In this document: positions 1-7,627 of the stretch, in pieces | Numbering within the stretch: the first letter of the stretch is position 1 | Layout of the letters: each line of letters opens with the position of its first letter | NCBI GenBank assembly: GCA_027322565.1 | Contig: DAHVRG010000162.1 | Location: 1 to 15,086 of the forward strand | Origin: Georgenia sp. | Lineage (GTDB): Bacteria; Actinomycetota; Actinomycetes; Actinomycetales; Actinomycetaceae | DNA length: 15,086 bases | Direction: 5' to 3' | Translations under genes and position numbers: made by a program | Notes under the pieces: model-generated | What the model saw: only the letters and a program-made list of their open reading frames with translations | Told to the model about the DNA's origin: nothing | Database searches by the model: none

Positions 1-1982
1 GGGGCGATGTCGTCGGGCACCGAGGCGCGCTTGGCATCGTCTCCGGCGGTCTCCACGTAGGGCCCGTAGCGGCCCACCCGCAGGGTGATGCCCTCGCCGA
101 TGTCGATGCTGTTGACGGCGCGGGCGTCGATGTCGCCGAGGTTCTCCACCTGCGCGCGCAGGCCCTGGCCCTCGCCGTCACCGCGGTAGAAGCGGGAGAG
201 CCACTCGACCCGGTCCTCCTGGCCGGCGGCGATCTCGTCGAGGTCGGACTCCATCGACGCCGTGAAGTCGTAGTCCACCAGCCGCGGCAGGTTCTCCTCG
301 AGCAGGCGCACCACGGAGAAGGCCAGCCAGGTGGGCACCAGTGCCTGGCCGCGCCGGTCGACGTAGCCGCGGTCGGTGATCACCGAGATGGTCGCCGCGT
401 AGGTGGAGGGGCGCCCGATGCCGCGCTCCTCCATCGCCTTGACCAGGCTGGCCTCGGTGTACCGCGGCGGCGGGGTGGTCTCGTGCCCGTCGGCCACGAC
501 GGAGTCGGTGTCGACCGGCTCCCCCTCGGCCAGGCGCGGCAGGCGGGTCTCCTTGTCCTTGCCGCCCTCGCCGTAGCGGTCGGCGTCGCGCCCCTCCTCG
601 TAGGCGGCCAGGAAGCCGCGGAAGGTGATGACCGTGCCGGAGGCGCTGAGCTCGGCCTCCCGGGTGCCGCCGGCCAGCTGGGCATCGGCGCGGAGCCGGA
701 CCGTGGCGGTCGACCCGCGGGCGTCGGCCATCTGCGAGGCGACGGTCCGCTTCCAGATGAGCTCGTAGAGCCGGAACTGCGCCCCGGTGAGCCGGCCGGC
801 GACCTGCGCCGGGGTGCGGAAGGAGTCCCCGGCGGGCCGGATCGCCTCGTGGGCCTCCTGGGCACCCTTCGACTTCTGCGCGTAGATCCGCGGCTTGGCG
901 GGGACGTAGTCCGCACCGTAGAGCTCGGTGGCCTGGGCCCGCGCCGCGGCGATCGCCTCCTGGGACAGCGCCGAGGAGTCGGTCCGCATGTAGGTGATGA
1001 AGCCGTTCTCGTAGAGGCTCTGCGCCGTGCGCATGGTCTCCCGGGCGCTCATCCGCAGCTTGCGGCTGGCCTCCTGCTGAAGGGTGGAGGTGGTGAAGGG
1101 TGCCGCGGGCCGCCGGGTGTAGGGCTTCGTCTCCATCGAGACGACGCTCGCCTGCGCGTCCTCCAGCGCCGTGGCCAGGGCCGTGGCGGTGGCCTCGTCG
1201 AGGTGGACGACCTGCGCCTTGCGGGCGGACTGCTTGAGCTCGCCGTCGTCGCCGAAGTCCCGGCCGGTGGCGACCTTCGCGCCGTCGAGCGCGACGAGGC
1301 GGGCCTCGAAGGACCGGCGACCCTCCTCGTCGTCGTCCCGGCCGCCGGTGAAGGTGCCCTTGACGTCCCAGTACGAGGCGGCGCGGAACGCCATCCGCTC
1401 GCGCTCCCGCTCGACCACCATGCGGGTGGCGACGGACTGGACGCGTCCGGCGGAGATGCGTGGCCGCACCTTGCGCCACAGCAGCGGGGAGACCTCGTAG
1501 CCGACGAGCCGGTCGAGGATCCGGCGGGCCTCCTGGGCGTCGACGAGCCGCTCGTCGAGGTCGCGGGTGTTCTCCAGCGCGCGCTCGATCGCCTCGCGGG
1601 TGATCTCGTGGAAGACCATCCGCTTGACGGGCACCTTGGGCTTGAGCTCGTCGAGCAGGTGCCAGGCGATGGCCTCGCCCTCGCGGTCCTCATCGGTGGC
1701 GAGGTAGAGCTCGTCGGCGTTCTTCAGCGCGCGCTTGAGCTCGCCCACCTTCTTCTTCTTGTCCGCGTCGACGACGTAGTACGGCTCGAAGTCGCCCTCG
1801 ACGTCGATCGCGAACTTGCCGTAGGGCCCCTTCTTCATCTCCGGGGGAAGCTCGGAGGGCTGGGGGAGGTCACGGATGTGCCCGACGCTCGCCTCGACGT
1901 CGAACTCTGGCCCGAGATAGTTGCCGATCGTCCGCGCTTTTGCGGGCGACTCGACGATCACGAGCTTGCGGGAACCGGCCAC
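1..1982 (-). CDS. topA: DNA topoisomerase I (3' end cut by window edge)
   Basis: Type IA topoisomerase, which relaxes negatively supercoiled DNA through a transient 5'-phosphotyrosine link. Read from a GTG at 1982-1980 the product begins MAGSRKLVIVESPAKARTI, the classic N-terminus of the family. A TOPRIM acidic cluster DEDREGE carries D97, D99 and E101. The active-site tyrosine is Y331 in GFITYMRTDS. SAGRVQSVA and the GIGRPSTYA motif are also present. The start is supported by AAGGAAGG about 6 nt upstream. 660 complete codons lie in the window with no stop. Actinobacterial TopA proteins are usually about 900 residues or more, so the C-terminal part is missing here only because of the window edge. 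It is co-directional with the DUF2071 gene, 67 bp downstream of that gene's stop. The gene is intact as far as seen and belongs to the core genome. Confidence 0.97.
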   Translation of the reverse strand, partial: MAGSRKLVIVESPAKARTIGNYLGPEFDVEASVGHIRDLPQPSELPPEMKKGPYGKFAIDVEGDFEPYYVVDADKKKKVGELKRALKNADELYLATDEDREGEAIAWHLLDELKPKVPVKRMVFHEITREAIERALENTRDLDERLVDAQEARRILDRLVGYEVSPLLWRKVRPRISAGRVQSVATRMVVERERERMAFRAASYWDVKGTFTGGRDDDEEGRRSFEARLVALDGAKVATGRDFGDDGELKQSARKAQVVHLDEATATALATALEDAQASVVSMETKPYTRRPAAPFTTSTLQQEASRKLRMSARETMRTAQSLYENGFITYMRTDSSALSQEAIAAARAQATELYGADYVPAKPRIYAQKSKGAQEAHEAIRPAGDSFRTPAQVAGRLTGAQFRLYELIWKRTVASQMADARGSTATVRLRADAQLAGGTREAELSASGTVITFRGFLAAYEEGRDADRYGEGGKDKETRLPRLAEGEPVDTDSVVADGHETTPPPRYTEASLVKAMEERGIGRPSTYAATISVITDRGYVDRRGQALVPTWLAFSVVRLLEENLPRLVDYDFTASMESDLDEIAAGQEDRVEWLSRFYRGDGEGQGLRAQVENLGDIDARAVNSIDIGEGITLRVGRYGPYVETAGDDAKRASVPDDIA

Positions 1983-2049
1983 CGCCTACCTTCCTTCATC
2001 CACAGGGGTGTCGGGGTGACGGTACCTGATGGTCCCGGCGGTCGTGGTC

Positions 2050-2757
2050 TCAGCTCCGTCTGGGCAGCCCCAGGCGGGTGCGCACCCCGGGGGAGAAGTG
2101 GACGAGCGGCGGGTCCCTCGGCTCGGGCAGCCCGGCCGCCCGGAGGAGGCCTCCAGCGTCGACGACGACGGCGCGGGCCGCGCGCAGCGGCCAGTCCGGA
2201 TGGCTCACCGGCACCCGCCAGAGCACGCCGCCGCGCCGGGTGAACGCCCACCAGCGGGCGGTGAGGAACCTCGTGAGCGGGGCCGGCGCGTCGATGAGGT
2301 CCCCGACCTCGACGACGGCGTGCAGCTCGGCGGGCGCCCGCGGGCCGACCCGGCGGCTGCGGTAGGTCATCCGGTCCGGTCGCGTGCGGTCCACCTGCGC
2401 CCGCGCCCACAGGTAGGGCAGCCCGATCGTCCGGAGCGCGGCGATGAACCACAGCCGCGGGGTGTCGAGGGAGAAGAACCAGATGCCGCTCGTGCCGTCG
2501 GTGTGCCGGACGTAGGTGCGGCAGTTGACCTCGGGGAAGGTGGACAGGTGCGGGAGCGCCGGCAGGCCGGGGGCGCGGACGCCGCGCATGAGGAACGGGG
2601 TCACGCCGACCCAGGCGCTGCCCTCCGCCGTCTCGAGCCGGAGCCCGGGCGGCAGCAGCGGCCGGACGGCGGCCGGCGGGTAGCGCCAGTGGAGGAAGGT
2701 GAGGTCGCACCACTCCTGCAGACCGACCGCGCGGAACGGCGGCGCGATGCCCTCCAT
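2050..2757 (-). CDS. DUF2071 / YqjF-family protein
   Basis: A 235-residue protein of the DUF2071 (YqjF, COG3361) family, whose biochemical role is not established. Family hallmarks seen are the N-terminal EWCDLTFLHWRYPP segment, PLLPPGLRLET, WVGVTPFLMRGVR, FPEVNCRTYVR, GIWFFSLDT and a C-terminal VHFSPGV. Length is normal for the family. There is no signal peptide or clear membrane helix, so it is probably cytoplasmic. The ATG at 2757 lacks a convincing ribosome binding site. A TAGCGT box ends exactly 6 nt before it, which suggests a leaderless mRNA. It lies between the methyltransferase (96 bp upstream) and topA (67 bp downstream) on the same strand and could be co-transcribed with topA. Family assignment is confident; function is unknown. 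Confidence 0.88.
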   Translation of the reverse strand: MEGIAPPFRAVGLQEWCDLTFLHWRYPPAAVRPLLPPGLRLETAEGSAWVGVTPFLMRGVRAPGLPALPHLSTFPEVNCRTYVRHTDGTSGIWFFSLDTPRLWFIAALRTIGLPYLWARAQVDRTRPDRMTYRSRRVGPRAPAELHAVVEVGDLIDAPAPLTRFLTARWWAFTRRGGVLWRVPVSHPDWPLRAARAVVVDAGGLLRAAGLPEPRDPPLVHFSPGVRTRLGLPRRS

Positions 2758-2763
2758 GCCGTG

Positions 2764-2769
2764 ACGCTA
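2764..2769 (-). promoter_or_regulatory. Candidate -10 box for leaderless DUF2071 mRNA
   Basis: On the minus strand TAGCGT (form TANNNT) is followed by exactly 6 nt and then the ATG of the DUF2071 gene. A transcription start at or next to the A of ATG would give a leaderless mRNA, common in actinobacteria. No convincing -35 element was seen. The same spacing recurs in this window before the methyltransferase and the gene at 6701. Confidence 0.45.
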
Positions 2770-2852
2770 CCGAGCGCTGCCCGGCGCGGCGCGGCAGGGC
2801 TGCACCGCCGGCTGCCCACCTACCCACGCCTGCGCTCGGGGATCGGGGCGGG

Positions 2853-4403
2853 TCACGCCAGGCGGAGGAAGCCGTCGAGCAAGAGCTCGCGGACGGCGGG
2901 CAGCACCTCGGCGGCGACGGCGTCGGCCGGCTGGTCGAGCAGCACGGCCAGCCCTGCGACCACCTGCCCGAGGGTGAGCTCACCGTCGCACGCGCCGACG
3001 GCCCCGGCGACGAGCGTGCCCGGCCGGTAGGTACGTCCGAAGCCCTCCCCCTGGCGCAGCCGGAGCACCCGCGGGTCCGGCTCGCCCGGCCGGTAGTAGC
3101 GCTCCTCGGTGACGTCGTCGGCGACGACGAGCCGCTGGTCGGCGAGCGCCGCGTCGTCGTGCGTGGCGAGCCACTCCTGGGCCGCGAGCACCGCCGCGAC
3201 ATGCCCGCCGAGCGGGCGGTGGACCGGGGTGTCCACGTCCTCCACCCGGTGCCACCCTCCCCGGGAACCGTCGCCCGGGCGTCGCAGGGTGAGGTACCCG
3301 AAGCCGACGGCCTCGACACCGCGGGCGGCGAAGTCGTCGAGCCACGCGGCGAGCGCGGCATCGAAGAGCGGGGTGCCGGGGCGCAGCCCGCCGTCCCGGA
3401 GCCACGTGTGGGCGTACTCGGCCGGGTCCTGCACCTCGCGCTGGACCACCCAGCCGTCGGTCCCGGCGGCGGCGAGCCAGGCGGTGACCCGTTCGCGCCA
3501 GTCCTCGCCCGCGTGGTGCTCCCAGTTCCCGAGGAGCTGGGCCACGCCGCCCGGCGCGAGGTGGTCACCGAGCCCGGACACGAGCTCGGCGACGAGCGAG
3601 TCACCCGGCATCGCGCCGTCTCGGTACTCCATGACCGGGAGCCCCGCGGCGTGCGCCGCGGGCGGGGTGATGACGAACGGCGGGTTGGACACGACGAGGT
3701 CGAACCGCTCCTCGCGGACCGGCTCGAGCAGCGAACCCGCGCGCAGGTCCAGCCGGGTGCCGGCGAGCGTCGCGTTGAACGCGGCGAACTCCAGGGCACG
3801 CCGCGAGACGTCCGTCGCGACGACCTCGTCCGCGTGCCGGGCGGCGTGCAGCGCCTGGACGCCGCACCCGGTGCCGAGGTCGAGCACCCGGTGCCGGTGG
3901 TCCCGCACGGTGATCCCGGCCAGCGTCACCGAGGCGCCGCCGATGCCCAGGACGTGGTCGGCGCGCAGGCTCTCCCCGGTGGCGAGCTCACCGAGGTCGG
4001 AGGCGATCCACCAGCGCACGTCGCCGACGGCGTCGGTCGCCTCGTACGGGCGCAGGTCGACGCGGGCGCGCACCTCGTCGTCGTCGGCCTCCCCCGCCGC
4101 GGCGACGAGGCCGACGGCGGCCGCCCCCGCCGTCGTCGTCCGGGGCAGGGCCACGTCGAGGTCGCGCCGCGTCGCCGTCCCGCCGAGAAGGAACAGCCGG
4201 GTCAGGACGGCGGCCGGTTCCCGGGACGCGGCGGTCGCCCGGCGGGCGGGGACCGGGTCCTCCCGGTCCAGGGCCGCACTCGCGACCGGCCCGAGCACCT
4301 CCTCGACCGTCGCCCGGGTGAAGGACTCCGTCAGGTCCGCACGCAGGTCGGAGGCCCGGGAAGCGGGCAGGCGGGGCGGGGGCGGGCTGGGCGGGCGCTG
4401 CAT
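2853..4403 (-). CDS. SAM-dependent methyltransferase, actinobacterial DUF7059/MTase small-domain type
   Basis: A 516-residue class I SAM-dependent methyltransferase related to the HemK/RsmC 'MTS' group. The N-terminal domain (about residues 18-165) has the actinobacterial pattern LRADL, EEVLGPVASAALDRE, PARRA, LTRLFLLGG. The Rossmann domain follows, with SAM motif I VLDLGTGCGVQALHAA (D175-G181 region), TDVSRRALEFAAFNA, and catalytic/substrate motif SNPPFVI (N240-F243). NPPF/NPPY motifs are typical of enzymes methylating exocyclic or amide nitrogens on nucleic acid bases or glutamine; the substrate cannot be named. A C-terminal domain of about 170 residues follows. The ATG at 4403 has a TACCCT box 6 nt upstream and no clear Shine-Dalgarno, which suggests a leaderless transcript. 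It diverges from the nucleotidase gene. A homologous methyltransferase lies near topA in other actinobacteria, so this is core-genome context. Confidence 0.9.
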   Translation of the reverse strand: MQRPPSPPPPRLPASRASDLRADLTESFTRATVEEVLGPVASAALDREDPVPARRATAASREPAAVLTRLFLLGGTATRRDLDVALPRTTTAGAAAVGLVAAAGEADDDEVRARVDLRPYEATDAVGDVRWWIASDLGELATGESLRADHVLGIGGASVTLAGITVRDHRHRVLDLGTGCGVQALHAARHADEVVATDVSRRALEFAAFNATLAGTRLDLRAGSLLEPVREERFDLVVSNPPFVITPPAAHAAGLPVMEYRDGAMPGDSLVAELVSGLGDHLAPGGVAQLLGNWEHHAGEDWRERVTAWLAAAGTDGWVVQREVQDPAEYAHTWLRDGGLRPGTPLFDAALAAWLDDFAARGVEAVGFGYLTLRRPGDGSRGGWHRVEDVDTPVHRPLGGHVAAVLAAQEWLATHDDAALADQRLVVADDVTEERYYRPGEPDPRVLRLRQGEGFGRTYRPGTLVAGAVGACDGELTLGQVVAGLAVLLDQPADAVAAEVLPAVRELLLDGFLRLA

Positions 4404-4409
4404 GACCGA

Positions 4410-4415
4410 AGGGTA
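4410..4415 (-). promoter_or_regulatory. Candidate -10 box for leaderless methyltransferase mRNA
   Basis: On the minus strand TACCCT (TANNNT) lies exactly 6 nt before the ATG at 4403. This matches the spacing seen upstream of 2757 and 6701 and fits a leaderless start. No -35 hexamer is recognisable. Confidence 0.42.
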
Positions 4416-4444
4416 CGGGGGTGCCGCGGGTCACAGGTCGCCGA

Positions 4445-4450
4445 TAGCCT
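4445..4450 (+). promoter_or_regulatory. Possible -10 box of the nucleotidase gene
   Basis: TAGCCT in the 98-bp divergent gap would place transcription start near 4457 and leave a leader of about 45 nt before the ATG at 4502. Weak evidence: only the TANNNT form is met and no -35 is visible. Confidence 0.25.
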
Positions 4451-4501
4451 CGGCGGCGGTGCCTCCCGACCCCCACGCCATCGACGACCTGGATGGACCA
4501 C

Positions 4502-6541
4502 ATGCGCGCCCGTAGATGCCTGCCCGCCGTGACCGCGGCGGCCCTCCTCCTGGCGGCCGCGGTACCGGCCGCCGCCCAGCTCACGGACCCCGAACGGCTC
4601 GAGCTCACCCTCCTCGCCACGACCGACGTCCACGGGCACGTGTACGACTGGGACTACTTCCGGAACCAGCCGTTCCCGGGTCCGGACACGAGCAACCCCG
4701 ACTCCCTCGGTCTCACCCGCCTCGCCACCGCCGTCGAGAGCATCCGCGACGAGAAGGGCGCGGAGTCGGTCGTCCTCCTCGACAACGGCGACAACATCCA
4801 GGGCACCCCGCTCACCTACTACTACGGCATGGGCCCCGGTGCGCCGGCCGTGCTCGACGGCGACGTCGAGCACCCGATGGCGACCGCCAACAACTACCTC
4901 GGGTACGACGCCCAGACGGTCGGCAACCACGAGTACAACTACGACCTCCCGCTGCTCGCCGCCTACGAGCGCGACATCGAGTTCCCGCTGCTCGGCGCGA
5001 ACGTCGTCGAGGCGAGCACCGGTGAGCCGTACCACCAGCCGTACACGCTCGTCGAGCGGGAGATCGACGGCGAGGATGTCACCGTCGGGGTCATCGGCCT
5101 CGTCACCCCCGGGGTGCGGGTGTGGGACCGCACCTTCGTCGAGGGCGTGCTGGAGTTCCGCGACATCGTCGAGACAGCCGAGGAGTACGTCCCGGAGGTC
5201 GCGGAGCAGGCGGACGTCGTCGTCGTGCTCGCCCACAGCGGTAAGGGCACCGTGCCGGACGAGGGGTACGACCGCACGGCGCTGCACGAGAACGCCGTGG
5301 GGAACCTCGCCCGGCTGGTGCCCGGAATCGACGTCATCGTCGCCGGGCACAGCCACCTGAACGTCCCGGAGGAGGTCTTCACCAACCCCGACGGCGAGCC
5401 GGTACTCGTCACCCAGCCCAACTACTGGGCGCGGTCGGTCACTGAGACCACGCTCAACCTCGTCCCGGGCGAGGGCGGCGAGGGCTGGGCGGTGGACTGG
5501 TCCGAGGGCTTCGCCCCCACCGCTCACGCGCACCGCAGCCTCGACCGTGACGAGGACGCGGGGCTGCGCGAGGCGCTCGCGGCTGCCCACGAGGCGACCG
5601 TCGAGTACGTCAACACGCCGGTCGCCGAGTCGGTGACCGGGCTGCGTGCGGAGACCGCGCACCTCGAGGACACCCCGATCATCGACTTCATCAACCACGT
5701 CCAGCAGTCGACGGTCGAGGCGTACCTGCGGGAGCGGGGCGAGCTCGGGGACGCCACCGTCATCTCCCAGGCCTCCCCGTTCTCCCGGGACGCCCTCTTC
5801 CCCGAGGGGGAGGTGAGCATCCGGGACATCGCCGGTCTGTACATCTACGAGAACTGGCTGCTCGGGGTGCGGCTCACCGGGGCCCAGGTGCGTGACTACC
5901 TGGAGTTCTCCGCCCGCTACTACGCCGACCTCGCGGAGGGTGAGCGGTTCGACCCGGAGGTCCACACCAACGCGCTCCGCGGCGACCGGCCCATCCCGGA
6001 CTACGCCTACGACGTCCTGGCCGGTGTCGAGTACTACATCGACGTGTCGCAGCCGGTCGGGGAGCGCATCACCGGGCTCTCCTACCCGGGCGGCGCCCCG
6101 GTCGGTGACGACGACGAGTTCGTCCTGGCGATCAACAACTACCGGCAGTCCGGGGGGCAGGAGTACCCGCACGTGGCCGACGCCCCGGTCGTGTACGACG
6201 AGCGGGTGGAGATCCGCCAGCTGCTCATCGACTGGGCGCAGGAGCGCGGGGTCATCGACCCGGCCGACTTCTACGTCGAGAACTGGTGGCTCATCGACGA
6301 GCCGCTGCCCGGGTCCGAGCCGACGGAGGAGCCGCCGACGGAGGAGCCCACCTCCACGCAGCCCACCGACCCGCGGCCGCAACCCACGCAGGACGCCACC
6401 ACCCCCGGCCCGGGGGGTGCCCCCGGCGGCGACGCGCTGCCGTCGACGGGTGCGCCGGCCGGTGCCCTCCTCGGGGTGGCGGCGCTCGCCGTCCTCGCCG
6501 GGGCGGCCGCACTGGCGCAGCGGCGCCGGCTGACCCGGTGA
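4502..6541 (+). CDS. Sortase-anchored CpdB-like 2',3'-cyclic-nucleotide phosphodiesterase / 5'-nucleotidase
   Basis: A 679-residue secreted metallophosphoesterase. The Sec signal peptide MRARR...AVPAAA ends in AxA with cleavage expected before Q26. The calcineurin-like domain carries the metal-binding motifs TDVHGH (D42, H44), DNGDNIQG (D94-D97), GNHE (141-144), LAHSG (H245) and GHSH (282-285). A 5_nucleotid_C domain (about 370-560) includes ASPFSRDALFP and YIYENWLLGVRLTGAQ, closer to CpdB/YfkN than to UshA. A Pro/Thr/Glu linker with a PTEEP repeat precedes LPSTG (646-650), a hydrophobic helix and the tail RRRLTR: a complete sortase signal. It should hydrolyse extracellular cyclic nucleotides or nucleotides to release phosphate and nucleosides at the cell wall. 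I chose ATG 4502, which has GGATGG 5 nt upstream; an in-frame ATG at 4493 is possible. No sortase gene is in the window. Confidence 0.93.
   Translation: MRARRCLPAVTAAALLLAAAVPAAAQLTDPERLELTLLATTDVHGHVYDWDYFRNQPFPGPDTSNPDSLGLTRLATAVESIRDEKGAESVVLLDNGDNIQGTPLTYYYGMGPGAPAVLDGDVEHPMATANNYLGYDAQTVGNHEYNYDLPLLAAYERDIEFPLLGANVVEASTGEPYHQPYTLVEREIDGEDVTVGVIGLVTPGVRVWDRTFVEGVLEFRDIVETAEEYVPEVAEQADVVVVLAHSGKGTVPDEGYDRTALHENAVGNLARLVPGIDVIVAGHSHLNVPEEVFTNPDGEPVLVTQPNYWARSVTETTLNLVPGEGGEGWAVDWSEGFAPTAHAHRSLDRDEDAGLREALAAAHEATVEYVNTPVAESVTGLRAETAHLEDTPIIDFINHVQQSTVEAYLRERGELGDATVISQASPFSRDALFPEGEVSIRDIAGLYIYENWLLGVRLTGAQVRDYLEFSARYYADLAEGERFDPEVHTNALRGDRPIPDYAYDVLAGVEYYIDVSQPVGERITGLSYPGGAPVGDDDEFVLAINNYRQSGGQEYPHVADAPVVYDERVEIRQLLIDWAQERGVIDPADFYVENWWLIDEPLPGSEPTEEPPTEEPTSTQPTDPRPQPTQDATTPGPGGAPGGDALPSTGAPAGALLGVAALAVLAGAAALAQRRRLTR
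6320..6349 (+). repeat. 15-nt tandem repeat encoding PTEEP-PTEEP linker
   Basis: Two adjacent 15-nt units (6320-6334 and 6335-6349), identical except for the last base, lie inside the nucleotidase gene. They encode part of the Pro/Glu/Thr-rich spacer between the catalytic domains and the LPSTG anchor. Such linkers span the cell wall and often vary in repeat number. Confidence 0.75.
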
Positions 6542-6563
6542 TGCCGGTCCGGTAGCCATGGGC

Positions 6564-6597
6564 AGGGGCGGGGCTCGCAGGTGCGGGCCCCGCCCCT
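6564..6597 (+). terminator. Strong hairpin terminator after the nucleotidase gene
   Basis: A 15-bp stem (6564-6578 paired with 6583-6597, one T-G wobble) closes a 4-nt AGGT loop, 22 bp after the stop codon. The outer 11 bp, AGGGGCGGGGC/GCCCCGCCCCT, are perfect. Only a short T-containing tail (TTCT) follows, as is common in high-GC actinobacteria, so termination may depend on stem stability more than on a U tract. Confidence 0.8.
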
Positions 6598-6688
6598 TCT
6601 CGCTTCCGCGCCGCTCCTGTCCGGTCCCGTGCCCGGCCGCCGCCCCGGTCCGGAGGGCCGAGCCTGCGCCCGCGGGCCGTCCGCTTCG

Positions 6689-6694
6689 TAGGCT
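6689..6694 (+). promoter_or_regulatory. Candidate -10 box, leaderless start of the gene at 6701
   Basis: TAGGCT lies exactly 6 nt before ATG 6701, so transcription would begin at or next to the start codon. There is no convincing Shine-Dalgarno and no clear -35. The gene is preceded by a terminator and so needs its own promoter. Confidence 0.5.
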
Positions 6695-6700
6695 GGGGCC

Positions 6701-7627
6701 ATGACAGTCGTGACGGCGGCGGGGCCGCGGACCCTCCGGGCGCCGGAGTGGGCTGCCGCGGAGTCGGCGCACCGGGACCGCGCGCGCCGGCTGACGGCCG
6801 CGCACCGCGCACGGCGGGAGCGCGGAGAACGGCACGCGGTCGAGGACTTCCTCTTCGACTACTACGCGCTGCGGGCCGCTCGGCTGGAACGCTGGCACCC
6901 GGGGGTGGGGGTGCGCCTGGCACCGGGCGGTCCGGACCCGGACGCCGCGGCCGCCCGTCTGGAGGAGTGGGCGGGGCGCCGCTGGCACCGCCGCACCGCC
7001 GAGGGTGGGGTCGAGCTCGACGCCCGGGCCTTCGTCGCTGACCGTGGACGCGACATCCGCCGGCTGGAGATCCTGCTGCGGGCCACCGCCTCCCGGCCAC
7101 CTCACCTCGGCTGCCTCGGGCTGCACGAGTGGGCGATGGTCTACCGCCAGCCGGCAGGCGAGCGCCGTCACGGCCTGCCGCTGCGTCTCGGCTCGACGGG
7201 CACGGACGCCGTCGTCGAGGCCCACCCGGTGCGCTGCTCGCACTTCGACGCCTTCCGGTTCTTCACCACGCAGGCCCGGCCGCTCAACCGGCTGCAGCCC
7301 AGCCGGGCGAGCCAGCCCGAGTTCGAACAGCCGGGCTGCCTCCACGCGAACATGGACCTCCTCAGGGCCGCGCTCACCCTCGGTCCCGCCTGCCCCGGGG
7401 ACCTCCTGCTCGACTGCTTCGAGCTGGCCCGCGACATCCGGGGGCTCGACATGCGGGCCTCGCCGTACGACCTCACCTCGCTCGGGTACCCGCCGGTGGC
7501 GGTCGAGACGGCCGCCGGGCGCGCCGAGTACGTCGCCGCGCAGCGCAGCTTCGCCGAGCGGGCCGAGCCGCTCCGGGCTGCGCTCATCACCGTCATCGAA
7601 CGGCTCAGGGAGGCGGCAGCGCGATGA
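6701..7627 (+). CDS. Conserved actinobacterial protein (commonly labelled 3-methyladenine DNA glycosylase)
   Basis: A 308-residue cytoplasmic protein of a family widespread in actinobacteria. Databases often name it '3-methyladenine DNA glycosylase', but I see no helix-hairpin-helix/GPD motif (Tag/AlkA), no MPG-type fold motif and no AlkD HEAT pattern, so that name is doubtful. Distinctive conserved-looking segments are HRARRERGERHAVEDFLFDY (36-55), GLHEWAMVYR (140-149), RCSHFDAFRFF (178-188), EQPGCLHANMDL (209-220), DCFELARDIRGLDMRASPYD (238-257) and AEYVAAQRSFAERA (275-288). Several His, Cys, Asp and Glu residues (H142, E143, C179, H181, D183, C213, H215, C239, E241) could form an active or metal site; this is inference. 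The ATG is set by a TAGGCT box 6 nt upstream. The stop overlaps the start of the next gene (ATGA), implying translational coupling to a lipoprotein. Confidence 0.85.
   Translation: MTVVTAAGPRTLRAPEWAAAESAHRDRARRLTAAHRARRERGERHAVEDFLFDYYALRAARLERWHPGVGVRLAPGGPDPDAAAARLEEWAGRRWHRRTAEGGVELDARAFVADRGRDIRRLEILLRATASRPPHLGCLGLHEWAMVYRQPAGERRHGLPLRLGSTGTDAVVEAHPVRCSHFDAFRFFTTQARPLNRLQPSRASQPEFEQPGCLHANMDLLRAALTLGPACPGDLLLDCFELARDIRGLDMRASPYDLTSLGYPPVAVETAAGRAEYVAAQRSFAERAEPLRAALITVIERLREAAAR

Noticed and set aside
2011..2035. TACCGT as a topA promoter -10 on the minus strand
   Set aside because: A TANNNT match alone with no -35 and no start-codon spacing rule; co-transcription with the DUF2071 gene is equally likely.
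483..2243. Long plus-strand open frame opposite topA
   Set aside because: It is an antisense shadow of the clear topA frame with no recognisable domain; GC-rich codon bias keeps opposite frames open.
3109..4532. Two plus-strand open frames opposite the methyltransferase
   Set aside because: Both overlap a frame with intact SAM-binding and NPPF motifs and show only low-complexity sequence.
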